Assembly: GCA_013398295.1 (NCBI GenBank)
Contig: VZSF01001275.1
Coordinates: 116,641-180,640 of the forward strand
Source: Chionis minor
Taxonomy: Eukaryota > Chordata > Aves > Charadriiformes > Chionididae
DNA length: 64,000 nucleotides
Direction of reading: 5' to 3'
Position numbers and translations under genes: made by a program. Positions 22,540-33,705 of this stretch are shown in pieces; positions within the stretch are counted from its first letter, which is position 1, and each line of letters begins with the position of its first letter. Under the pieces are notes generated by a model. It was given only the letters and a program-made list of their open reading frames with translations, was not told the DNA's origin and searched no databases.

Positions 22540-25167
22540 ATGCTCTGCTTTCTTGAATTCCTTGGAGGTTTGGTGGACTTTCAAGGAATTTATTACATCT
22601 TATGTTGATGAAGCATCTACTATCGTGGAGGAGATATCTTTTCCGTGGAGAATGAATTCAAGGTTAGCCCAATAGGAATGAAGCATTTCTATGGCAGAGC
22701 CCTCCATGTGCTAGATGGATCTGGGTGGCCTGTTATCACAGGGATCCTCTGATTCCCCTGTGTGCCAGGCAGAATTTCTATCAGGATGATCTGTGGCTCT
22801 TACCTATGCATAAATACAAGCGACACATTTTGATGAATGACCTGTTAACTACTAATCTGTGCACCTCTCCTCTACTGCTGTCTTCTTGGAGAAATTACCC
22901 CAGATCTTTCCATCATACATACATCCTACAGGTGTTCCTGGGATCACAGAACAGCCACAGGCAAAGCTCTTACCCACAAACCAGAATAATTTTATAATTT
23001 GAAAGACTGGTATGTGCACTTCTGCCAAATCCCATGGCATTTGAGGAAGAATTTAGTCTCCTTGAGGCTAAGAAATGACCCCGGGTTCCCTGCTGGAGGA
23101 ACTTGCTGCTCTTGGGTCACACATTTAGGACGGTGTAGCTCAGCTGAGATCTCTGGTATGTAGGAAATACCGGACAAGATGTAGCTGCAGTAACAAAAAA
23201 GAGTCATAAAAGAGGGGACTCAAATCTAGGCATGGATCAGGAAGGAGAAGATTTGCAAGAGGGTATTAAAGTGAAGTTCATAAACTTCTAACTGGGTTCA
23301 TAACACTGGCTTTCATCAGAGTTATTCATTCAAACAAGCATACTATCATAAACAAAGCCTGGAGAAGTTCAGGCACAGAACATGGAGATATGTACTTCTG
23401 AAAATGTAACTTTTCCCTAGAAAATAATCTATTTAACAGATCTTCTAAATACAAGGAAGACAGGAAGAGGGTCACTGAAGAAGCAACAAGTGTGGTTATT
23501 CTCAAGGAAAAAAATGTGTTAAATATGATTCTGGACAAGCCAAGTGACCTTTGCCTGCTGCCAATTTTCTTCAGCAGAAACTTAAACTATGTTTTAAATA
23601 GCAAATTAGATTCCCCCCCAAGGACTACAGAGCTCTTGTCTTCCTATCCCAAGTGCTGTTACTTGGCACAGCAAGTTAAAATAATTCAAAAACAATAACA
23701 AATAATCTAATTTTCAAAAAATAACTGGTTTTGTGGAGTTATTTGGAATGTATTTACAAAAAGTCTGTTGAATTTATGAGTGATAATGTTTTAATCCAGA
23801 TTTTTTTAACATTCATTCAGCAAAATGCTATGATCATTGATCATATGATTGGAGAAAAGTGAGAATATTTCCTTGTCTTCATAAACTCAACAAAATGGAT
23901 GGAATGAGAGCTAAATCTGTAACACAGCACCACTGGAGATATCTATACTCATTACAGGCATTCTCAAAAACTCATGTGCAGTCCTACAGGTGTCTGTTTC
24001 TTCTGGTGGGTACAATACTGCCAGGCAGCTTTTAAAGTCTAGTTCAATGTAGAAGAGATCGTGGGATTTGCAGATTATACATTCTCATGCTTTCCTCTCC
24101 TGTAGGTGATGTTGATGTCAGGAGTTGCTTGAGTCTCATAAGATCTCAGGAATGTAACTTTTTATTTGTCTTCCTCTTTGTCCTGTTTAATTCCCTAGCC
24201 CTAACTGCTTCTGTGTGAAAAGAGTAAGATGCCCACCTAACCTCCACTCACTTCGGAAACGTGATTTTTCATCTGCCCTGGTCTAAAGAGGGTTTGACAG
24301 ACAGAGCCTGGGATGGGGTGTGTGAAGGGCTGGTGGCATTTCACAAAGCTGTTCTTGGTGGCCACAGAGAGGCACAGGATGGCTGTTAACACATCTGACT
24401 AATGGCAGTGGTGTCCTACATCTCAGGGACTGACTGTGAAAGCATTCCTCCTGGTAGGAAATAGTCCAAGCCAGATGATCTTCAAAATGTGTGTGAAGAT
24501 CCGACTCTACCATTTGGACTCCATTATCTTTAAGGTTGATCATACCTACCTGCCTGTTTCTTAACACACCACAGAACATGGATACGTGTTTAAAAGGTAC
24601 TATTTCTGCGTTCTGGATCCATCAAAAGCTTGTGCTGACAATAAGGTAAAACTCACTGGTGCCTAATTTTACAAAATGCAGCTTCCTGCAAATGCCAGAC
24701 TTCATATTGTTCCCTGTTCAACAAAGATTTACACTGCTCCTCCAGAAATTTTCCACAGAGATGACAGAATATACCCACAGGGTGCTACAGTCAGTGGTGC
24801 TGGGAACATGAAATTATGCTTCTTTTTAGTGTGGCAGTGTGTGTGTGTGAGATGAGCCCTGGCTCTCAGGAGCACAGCAAGGAGGGGAGGCTGATGCCTG
24901 GGTTGGGTAGCACATGGCCATTGAGGTATTGTTTTCTCCTGTAACTGCTGAGAAAGAGAGAAGACTGGAGAGACCTCACAGGCACCCTCTAAAATTACTT
25001 TGAGCGGACTTCTTTACAGTCACACATGAGACTAACTTCAGGCAAAGGAAAAGCAAAATCCTCACGCTTCCACATCACTTTTGGATGAGGAAAAAACTAC
25101 TTTAAATGTTAATATTATAACCGTTAAAGAAGAGAATTAATTCCTAAAGTAAATAACTCCACTTTCA
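22540..25167. other. Unique sequence, no gene seen
   Basis: No recognisable exon or mobile element. An interrupted 17-base palindrome, two 8-base arms around one T, lies at 23829-23845. Open frames are all under 100 codons and unrecognised. Confidence 0.55.
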
Positions 25168-25344
25168 GCAGTGGAACAGTCTGATCGGAGAGGTTGAGGA
25201 GTCTCCTCTGGGGATATTCAAAACCTGCCTGGATGCATTCTTGTCCAATCTGCTGTAGGTGGAACTGCTCTGGCAGGGGGGTTGGACTAGATGATGTCCG
25301 GAGGTCCCTTCCAACCCCTAATTCTGTGATTGATTCTGTGATTG
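25168..25344 (+). mobile_element. CR1 LINE 3' end
   Basis: A short, heavily 5'-truncated CR1 copy. Markers are 'gttgaggagtctcctctggg' near 25193, 'aaaacctgcctggatgc' near 25219, 'gggggttggactagatgatg' near 25277 and 'aggtcccttccaaccc' near 25302. It ends in the duplicated terminal unit 'attctgtgattg' at 25321-25344. This is the last few dozen ORF2 codons plus 3' UTR, too short to encode anything. Its 3' end resembles that of the copy at 30.3 kb more than that at 36.1 kb. Confidence 0.92.
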
Positions 25345-25846
25345 TTTTTCTTTTAACTCTTAACTACAACTTATATACAAGTAGGAACGTTTAGGTCCCA
25401 CTTGGAAATCCTGTACAGATATTTGCCAAACATAGTTGACATTTTCATACCAGATAGTGTTTTGTCCAGTATGCATAAAATAAATTGATCCCTTCTTCTG
25501 CAAGTATCTGTATCTCCCCAGGAACACCTTGCTTTCTTTGCCTATCCTGTTGCCACAGTGCATTGGAATCAGATGGACTTTGCATTGATTTATCTCCTTT
25601 CAGCTGAAGACTTTAAATCACTCTGAACACATTAACTCTGTTTGAGGTCATTCTTCTGATACAGTATTTTCTCAGTTTGGTTTTCCTGGACATGGGTAAT
25701 TTAAGGGACTTCTTCATCAGCACAGGCCCCGTCTGGTCTTGCCTAGAGTGGAGATTTCCGGTCAGAGATGGTCATCCAGTGAAACCATCCCAAATAAATG
25801 AGCAGCACCACTTCAAATCATGATGCAACAATACATTTTACTGTTT
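25345..25846. other. Unique sequence between CR1 and G-rich tract
   Basis: Nothing recognisable in these 500 bases. A 67-codon minus-strand frame at 25360-25563 is not similar to any protein I know. Confidence 0.5.
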
Positions 25847-25950
25847 GGGGGGTGAGGGGTGGGGGGTGGGGTTTGTTTGATTTTGTTTGGTTTTTTTGTT
25901 GTTGTTTGGGGTTTTTTTGGTTTTTGTTTTTGTTTTGTTTTGATTTTTTG
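25847..25950. repeat. G-rich then GT-rich low-complexity tract
   Basis: Four G-runs of 6, 4, 6 and 4 bases, separated by 3, 1 and 1 bases, occupy 25847-25871. A T-rich tract punctuated by GG and GGGG follows to about 25942. The first part fits the standard G-quadruplex pattern on the plus strand. The tract leads directly into the duplicated segment described next. Confidence 0.9.
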
Positions 25951-26952
25951 ATAAATACTGTTAGTGAGTTGCTCAGTCCTGTAGCCTGACAAGGGTGAGA
26001 CCACTGCAGCTCCATGCCCGTGGTCCAACCTGTTGCAAGGTTGATCCTGTATTCCCAGTAGGCACATACACACAGAGCACACATATATCACATGTATATG
26101 TATATGCAAGGCTGACCACACAAATCACAGACAGAAACGCCGAGCACTCACACAACTACAAACAGCNNNNNNNNNNNNNNNNNNNNNNNNNNNNNNNNNN
26201 NNNNNNNNNNNNNNNNNNNNNNNNNNNNNNNNNNNNNNNNNATATATATATTTTTTTTTTTTTCCACAGTGTGGGCCCAGACACTCAGTCTGCCCAGTAG
26301 CTGCCCCTGAATCCCAGTCTTCCCAGTAGCTGGCAGCTGGAGATATGAACCCCTGGGGGCACGGTCCTACTCCAGCTGCTGTTACAGTCCCCCTTGCACA
26401 CACCAACACACACGTCCCCGACTCAATCAGCCCTCAGACCCCATGACCTCTTGGGCAGATGTCTGAGATCTTCTGGTCTCCCCAGTAGCCACCTCCTCCA
26501 GATTCCTCACTTCTGGATACATACCCCTGTGACTTGTAGGCCATCTCACCTACTTGACAGCTCATCCCAGTTAATCTTCACTAACACCCTCATGCTCACT
26601 GGCATACCTGCAGTCATGTCAGGTGCTGCACTGTGGACACACAGGTCTCTGACCCCTGGTCCCAGCCCTGTCCCTGTACTCAGACTCCCATACACACATG
26701 GGTATACAGAACAGACAGTTTCTCACCCAGAAACAAAGTAGAAAGGGACTGAATAAGAAGATAGGACAGACTGTACTGGTCAGGCACAGGGCATACCACA
26801 TAACCGCACTGACCAGCAAACTACTTACACACAACCACCTCTTTTATACTCTTATCCCTCTATTTTCTCAAGCTTGTTCATCCCCAAAACTACATCGATG
26901 CCTCCTTCCCCTGCCTTTGTTTTCTCCCCTAACCATCCCATAATAAATATTC
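25929..26952. repeat. Tandem duplicate, copy 1 (contains gap)
   Basis: Two blocks of this segment recur downstream. 25929-26166 matches 26954-27191 (offset 1025), and 26414-26952 matches 27223-27761 (offset 809). I see no mismatch by eye, and the open frames in both copies give identical translations. Between the blocks copy 1 holds a 75-base gap and 172 bases of its own (26242-26413), while copy 2 has 31 bases. The copy ends at a single N at 26953. Identity and N-marked seams suggest an assembly artefact rather than a real duplication. The underlying sequence is a C/A-rich, ACACAC-containing repeat-like unit that I cannot classify; an LTR is possible. Confidence 0.85.
26167..26241. other. 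Assembly gap (75 N)
   Basis: A run of 75 undetermined bases. The right flank begins with (AT)n and poly(T), and the left flank ends 'caaacagc', which in copy 2 continues without a gap into 30 further bases before a single N. Confidence 0.99.
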
Positions 26953-26953
26953 N

Positions 26954-27761
26954 TTTGTTTTGTTTTGATTTTTTGATAAATACTGTTAGTGAGTTGCTCA
27001 GTCCTGTAGCCTGACAAGGGTGAGACCACTGCAGCTCCATGCCCGTGGTCCAACCTGTTGCAAGGTTGATCCTGTATTCCCAGTAGGCACATACACACAG
27101 AGCACACATATATCACATGTATATGTATATGCAAGGCTGACCACACAAATCACAGACAGAAACGCCGAGCACTCACACAACTACAAACAGCACCACTAGC
27201 CTCATCCTGCTCCCCTCTCTGNGTCCCCGACTCAATCAGCCCTCAGACCCCATGACCTCTTGGGCAGATGTCTGAGATCTTCTGGTCTCCCCAGTAGCCA
27301 CCTCCTCCAGATTCCTCACTTCTGGATACATACCCCTGTGACTTGTAGGCCATCTCACCTACTTGACAGCTCATCCCAGTTAATCTTCACTAACACCCTC
27401 ATGCTCACTGGCATACCTGCAGTCATGTCAGGTGCTGCACTGTGGACACACAGGTCTCTGACCCCTGGTCCCAGCCCTGTCCCTGTACTCAGACTCCCAT
27501 ACACACATGGGTATACAGAACAGACAGTTTCTCACCCAGAAACAAAGTAGAAAGGGACTGAATAAGAAGATAGGACAGACTGTACTGGTCAGGCACAGGG
27601 CATACCACATAACCGCACTGACCAGCAAACTACTTACACACAACCACCTCTTTTATACTCTTATCCCTCTATTTTCTCAAGCTTGTTCATCCCCAAAACT
27701 ACATCGATGCCTCCTTCCCCTGCCTTTGTTTTCTCCCCTAACCATCCCATAATAAATATTC
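26954..27761. repeat. Tandem duplicate, copy 2
   Basis: This copy starts immediately after the single N at 26953 and repeats 25929-26166. It then has 30 bases (27192-27221) that are absent from copy 1 (or hidden in its gap), a single N at 27222, and a repeat of 26414-26952. Its right end continues into unique sequence ('tatggtcccaaaatg'). Copy 1 is therefore joined to unique sequence on the left and copy 2 on the right, as expected if one locus was assembled twice across an unresolved stretch. Confidence 0.85.
27222..27222. other. Single N at seam of duplicated block
   Basis: One undetermined base joins the 30-base insert to the second block of copy 2. With the N at 26953 it marks the places where matching sequence starts or stops. 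Confidence 0.95.
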
Positions 27762-28107
27762 TATGGTCCCAAAATGCCTTTGCCTGCATCCCATAATAAA
27801 TTTCGTAGCTCCACAGGCAGTGACCCCCCTCAGAAAAAAACATGCTCCAGAGATCCACTCTGCAGTGTCCCCTGGCCAGTGGGGCTGAGGGTCCCCCAGG
27901 ACAGCCTGGGGAGCAGCTGGGTTGGTGCTCATGTCCCTGAAAGGGGTATTGGGGTTCCCATGCCTGCCATCCTTCCCTGTGCTTATTTGTGTGTGTGGAG
28001 ATCAGATTTTTATCGTGTAAGCGAACAAACTCCACTAATATAAATCACCTGTTTGCACTGATGCTAGTGGGATTGCACCAAAACAGCTGTATTAACAGAG
28101 TCAAATT
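27762..28107. other. Sequence right of duplication, no gene
   Basis: No gene recognised. The motif 'atcccataataaat' occurs at about 27745 and again at about 27788, so the repeat-like unit may extend past the duplicated block. The remainder is G/C-richer sequence of unknown origin. Confidence 0.45.
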
Positions 28108-28205
28108 TTGGCCAGATGCTCTGCTGGTGTGAACTGCCATAACTCTACTGGCATCAAAGAAGCAATGACAATCATCCCTGGCTGGTGTAGCAACTTTGCT
28201 GAGCC
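28108..28205. repeat. Possible ancient palindromic amniote repeat
   Basis: The order 'ggccagatgctctgctggtg', then 'actgccataactctactggc' and finally 'ggctggtgta' resembles an old hairpin-type interspersed repeat known to me from turtle, crocodile and bird DNA. In that repeat 'gccagatcctcagctggtgt' faces its own reverse complement across a 'catagctcca...tcaatggagc' centre. The copy is decayed and I recognise it from memory of the pattern only. Chance similarity is not excluded. Confidence 0.35.
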
Positions 28206-30050
28206 TGGGAACATACTCCAGCAAATCTTTCATCCAGTTTCTCTTCCCTGAGCCATCAGGCATTTCTAGATGCAAGGTTTGTTTTGGTCTCTCTGATGCT
28301 GGAGAGATAGGGGAGAGCACATTCCTTTTTGGGGTCACATGAGAAGAAAACTAATAAGTTCATGTACTTTTGTTTCTATGTTTTATGTTTCTCTTTGGTT
28401 CATCTTACAACAGGAAAGTGGTATGGCAAGAGGCAAAGGAATGCAGGGGAAGAAAGAGACAGCAAGTGTTTATGCAACATAGCATTGAACATTTTAGATG
28501 TTACATTTAAATTCTCCCCTATTTTTCATGCTTCTCTTTATGCACTTTATCAAAGCTCCACTTGAGCCTACAAAATAATACCATTTAAAAAAAAAATTGC
28601 TAAAAGGAATGTGATTTCTTTCCCCAAGGTTTCAAATCTTATTTTCCTTGAAAAACTCATCCATTTTGCACTCTTCTGTTCATAGAGACTCTTTCCTGGT
28701 CTCAGAAACTCAAATTAGTTAGTTTTATAAAAGTAAATATTTAACAGATGCAGGACTGCACCTTGGAAATGTGGAGGAACATATTTTAACATCTTACCCT
28801 TTCACAATGATGTTTTCATCTACTCAGGTGGTGAACACATGTGCTGTCTTTCTAATTTCATTACATATGTATCAAACAACAGCTATGAATAAAGATAATA
28901 CAATAGTGACAGCTAACATGTTCCCTTTTGTGGTGTGGAATTGCTCTCAGTGAGTTTGCCGGAAACTGGAGAATCTATTTGCAAAAATTAGAAAGTTTTT
29001 CAGCAGTGATCTTCGAGTGGTCACCATAGCAGGAAAATGGCCGCAGTTATCTGGGAAATGTTGTATGTGAAGTTTCCTATTCTACATCTTTGAATTCAAT
29101 GGTAAATGTCTCTATGGCTGCAGTGGGATCAGAGCCTTAGTATTCAAATGAATAGAGGTCGGGTGACGCCATGATCGAATATGTGTATACATAATCTTCC
29201 ATCCTTCCACTCTTACCCTCCAAACCACACTTATGGGCCCACAGGTATTAAATTAAAAATAAATGCATTGTTAAATCAAATATGAATGTCCACTTTGCGC
29301 AGTTACTATATCAAAATCATGCCCAGAAGGGCCGAAAGAAGCACAGAATCTATCAATCACCCAGGAACATAATCTCAGAAGCTGAGATAAACCAACTGAC
29401 TGCTGTTGAATGTGCTATGGTGTACTTTCACACTAGCCACAGCCTGGACCATTGAGATTGACTTGCATTTAAAGAATAGCAAAATTATTAGCCAAAATTT
29501 CAGCAATCATGAACAGAGATGGTGTGAAATTTTCCATCAGTAATGTTATTTTTTAATTTCTCTATTAAAACCCAACCTTTTTTCTTCTATTCATAAACTT
29601 GCAAAAAGATACTTAAGGGATTTTTCCCCATACCTTTTTTTTACCATACTAGCACAAGCTGGTTGAAGCATAATTGGAGCCAGATGGCAAATGCCACATC
29701 TTTTTATGGCAAATTTGTTAAAGTAAACCCTTGTGAATTTTTTTTCTTCAGCTTCATGTTAGCTTTTCATTTTTTAAGAACTCCACAGTTTCAAAAAGAG
29801 AGAAATCGAGCTTTTGTTGAAAAAGTTTCAACTTTTGCTCACCAAAACTGATTTTTTTTTTTTTTCTCAAGAGTGAGTAGCTTATGAAAGGCAATGTTTT
29901 GCAGGGCACAGTGTAGAAGGTTTGGGTCATCTGTGGAGCATCAGCATAGCAAATGCCCTCAAGCCACAGTGGCCTTCAGCCTGCTGCAGGATCCCAGGTG
30001 AGGGAAGATGCTTCAGACCCACAACCAATGGTCAAAAACTGGCTGACTGG
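28206..30050. other. Unique sequence, no gene seen
   Basis: No gene or certain repeat. AT-rich with several T-runs, the longest at about 29851-29866. Open frames are under 100 codons and unrecognised. Confidence 0.5.
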
Positions 30051-30117
30051 AATGGACCTCTGGAGGTCATCTAGTCCTAGATGAAAAGAAGACCTAGAGG
30101 TCACCTATCCTCCTGCT
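30051..30117 (-). mobile_element. Short CR1-like 3' end, minus strand
   Basis: 'aatggacctctggaggtcat' at 30051 followed by 'ctagtcc' is the reverse complement of the CR1 3' UTR block. A second, worse copy of the same block, 'gacctagaggtcacctatcc' then 'tcctgct', follows at 30091. It may be a local partial duplication. The piece is in inverted orientation to the CR1 end at 30250-30414. Confidence 0.6.
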
Positions 30118-30249
30118 GTGATGATGACACTGGTTGGGGAAAGTGAAGAATGCTCAGGTCAAGCAAAAATGAGAGTTGGACAGCTGATGTCTCCACAGCA
30201 CTGTGATGTTCTCCCTATAAAGCATCTGCAGCATCTCTTTCAGCTTAAA

Positions 30250-30414
30250 GGAAGGGTGGAGATGGTGGAGTCCCCGGCTCTGGAGACATTCCAAACCCAC
30301 CTGGATGCCATTGTGTGCAACCTGCTGTAGGTGGACCTGCTCTCGCAGGGGAGTTGGATCAGATGATCTCCAGAGGTCCCTTCTAACCCTTAACGTTCTG
30401 TGATTCTGTGTGAT
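30250..30414 (+). mobile_element. CR1 LINE 3' end
   Basis: Markers are 'ctggagacattccaaaccca' near 30280, 'cacctggatgccattgtgtg' near 30298, 'gagttggatcagatgatctc' near 30351, 'agaggtcccttctaaccc' near 30373 and the terminal 'ttctgtgattctgtg' near 30396. It covers only the last ORF2 codons and the 3' UTR and is not coding. An open frame of 136 codons on the opposite strand (30154-30564) is antisense to it and is not a gene. Confidence 0.9.
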
Positions 30415-33400
30415 GTGCATAAAATGCCCCTTCCTTTTCCCATTCCTTGGCTTTTGATTGGGATGGGAGACTTGTGCAAGACAGGGGTTACATGACTGTA
30501 ATTTCTTCCCACATGGCACTGTCACTTCTGGGGAAGTCCTGGGAGGAGGAGGAGATGGGTACAAGACCTTCCATTTTTCTTTTAGGTGTTTGATCTTGAT
30601 AAGATTTACTTACAGATCAGTCCTTCTCACTCACCTGAATCTCAGGAACTTCTGACTGCTCTCTTCTGAAAACTGGGGGAAATTTCAACCCATTCTCCCC
30701 TTAGTCAGAGGGAACCAACTCCACAAGAACAAATAGTCCTGAGGAAGGTGCACATCAGGTAGTTTTTAACGACTCTTCAATTTACCAGATGGTGGATCCC
30801 TGTTTTGCTGTCCCAGGTAAACTAGAGAGGAATGTAATCGGGAGATAATGCCTTGATCTCCTTGGTCATAGGTTAATTAATTTACTTGAGTTCAGGTTAA
30901 TTTAGGCACTCTGGCTTCAAGTTATGTTGGATATCTGAAGGTATTTCATGATAATTATGTGCTGTGGTGCTTTGCAGACTGGCAATTTGCCCTGAGTGGT
31001 GGTTTCTGTCAATCAGGGGCAAGGAGCTGTACTTTATGGGCCAACAGAGAAAAGGGCCAGGATATATTTCAATGGTGAGCAATCCTAAATAAGTTCCCAA
31101 ATAGCTTGGATAAGAAATATCTTGTATCAGCTGCAGGAACTGTCAAAATTTTGTCCTAGGTTCTGACCCCTTGGACTTAAATAGAAATAAATGAGGAATG
31201 AGTAAGACAAACAAGGGAAAAAATGTAAGAAATAGCAAATGTTTGGGGATATAATCAACGAAAAACCAAACAAACCCCCATGTGACATCCCCAAATCTGC
31301 CTGCCAAGCATGTGATTTACATCTTCTGCAAGACGATTTAAAAGAAATGTCTAATAACGTATTGGATTCTCTTAACCCTCTCCCCTTTTGTTACCTCTGT
31401 CCATGACATTTAAGAGCACAGCTGGAGCCCCCCAAGCTAACTGAAGTCATATGATGCTCTGAGGGCAGCCAAACATCCCAGAAGCAGCAAGAGGCTGACA
31501 GGCTGAGCAGCCCAACAGGACAGAGAGCAAAGTGCTTTTTAAAAAGAGAGGGAAACTGAAAGATGAGGTGGAGAAAGGGGATGGGAGGTGGGGGGAGATA
31601 CAGACTGTTTGATCAAATTTGTCACGTCAATAAAAATATTCTTTTTAATGAAATATTGCATGTTTTTATTTTTCTTTTCTTCTGTTCTGATGAAGGAGTC
31701 ATACTGAACTATTTGTGGTATGTGAAGTATTGGAAAAATAAACCTGGACAGAAGAGAGGCACAGATGTTTTCTATGTTCAATTTTTTTTTTTTTAAAACG
31801 TTCTTGGTCACCACCCTTTGCTGCAGGAGACAGTTCTGTGGGCCACGTACTGAACTTCCTCCTGTGCTGTTTCGGGTCTGCCGTAGATCAGTAGGTGCTG
31901 CTGAACCAGGAGAGGAGAGGGCAGGTCTGCTCAGGACCTGTCACTGGAGCAGCCATGCCATGCTACCAGGCTGGCAGCAAAAAGGTCCTCTCTTATAATT
32001 CCCGCTAGGACAAAGTCCACAGGGGACAAACACGGCTGTGCAGGGACTTGCACTAGTACCACCATCAGTGCAAATTGTTCTTTTTTGGTGTGAATGAAGC
32101 CAGCTGTGGAGAGGGGCTCCTGCTCCCTTATATTCCTGAGATGATGTGATGATGACTGAAGGATTTCCACTGTTAAGATCTCCATGGCACTGTACAACTT
32201 TGTAACAAAGGGTGATTTTTCATTTTGGGGTGCTTGTGCCCCCTCCCTGAACAGTTGCATGATCATTACAGAAATATGAAAATTGTCTTAAACCTTGAGC
32301 CTCAGAAGGGGAATTATACTTTGTACAGGAAAAATGCAAATATGATAATTTTTTTTTCTTCCTTTGCTTATTCATGTCTGGGTTTTTATTTCAATGCAGC
32401 AGACCAGGGCAGGGAGGGCTGTGTCTTCCTTGTTGAGCTATTCTATTTGAGCAGCATAGTCACTCTGACCAGAACAGCTTTCCCTCCCTCCAGAATGACA
32501 CCAAGCTCTTGAGATGAAGTGGTCCATATTCTGCAGTCCTTGTGCCTGCAATTCAAAAGCACAGCATGATCAACAGTGTTTGCAATAATGAGAACCAGGT
32601 TCAGACATGAGAAAGTTCAATGGAGTATGCACCATATTTTAAACAGAAGAAAGTCTACAGATTAGTGGAGAAAGAGTATAAAGATAAACATATCAGGTGA
32701 TCAAGTGGCTCTCTTGGAGGAGCTTTTTTACGAGGCAAGCACATACCATCATAACACTACATCTGGAAAGAGAGACATAAAAAGTGTAGCAGAAGGAATA
32801 ACAAATTTCTGGTAGTTAATTAGAGAGACTAATAATTAGAGAGGATCATATTATAATAATAAATGCTTATGAAGATCAGAAATAATTTTGAAAATGAAGT
32901 GAGGGGATAGAAGGAAAAATAAAAGTGAGGGAAAAAATGGGCGAGGGAAGAAATGTATTTTATACAAAGGAGAAGAGAGGTGGACAGGGAAAAGAGGAGC
33001 TGAAGCAAGCACAATATAGGGATTGCTGTTGCACCATATAATCCAATATTCAGGCAGACTAAGAGGTTTAGGCAATGCTCCCATTGAAGTCAATGGGGCT
33101 CTCAAGGCTGCAGGTTTGTGCAGGACTTTGAAGGTGTCAGGAGTCACAATAAGCCTGTTCAGAAATTACATCTGAAAGTCTCATTTAACTCCCAAGGATG
33201 GTCCCCTCTGGCCCTCATGATCACACATACACGCACAGAGTCCTGTGGAGGAGAACCTTGCCTGCCTGTTTTGTGGTTCAAAGCTTCACACAGTTTGAAA
33301 CAAGAATGATGACTACCCAAAACCCACCACCCTAATAAAGGCAATCCCAACCTTGAAAACTCTTGGGAGTAAAAGACAGAGGGTATAAACATCCTTTGGG

Positions 33401-33705
33401 GTATAGTTCTTGTTTTATTAGCAATTTTCCAGAGGTGTCAGCTTGGTGCATTCAACCATTACTAAATTCATGTCCAATGTTGGAAGAAAACATGGGATCC
33501 AGTAAATGAGTATGCACATTTTGGCAGAAAAGAAGTGACTGTAGGATAGCCTACAGCTTAATAGCTACACCCAAGTTCCCAGAGTAAAGCTAATATTCAA
33601 TAGCCTGCCCCAGCTTCTGCCAAAGCATAAAAATCCACACAAATCTTTCTGTGCCATACCCCACCACAGTGTAGGGTTTTTTCTGGAAGATTTAGTCTCA
33701 CAATC
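30415..33705. other. Unique sequence, no gene seen
   Basis: No gene recognised. Contains a T13 run at 31782-31794 and a possible old repeat trace at 33045-33130. Open frames up to 111 codons (31931-32266, minus) lie in mixed frames with no recognisable domains. Confidence 0.5.
33045..33130. repeat. Possible ancient amniote repeat trace
   Basis: The 16-base core 'cccattgaagtcaatg' at about 33080, an interrupted palindrome around 'attga...tcaat', is a motif I associate with old interspersed repeats shared by turtles, crocodilians and birds. The flanking 'gcaggtttgtgcaggact' fits the same context. The boundaries are guesses. Confidence 0.35.
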
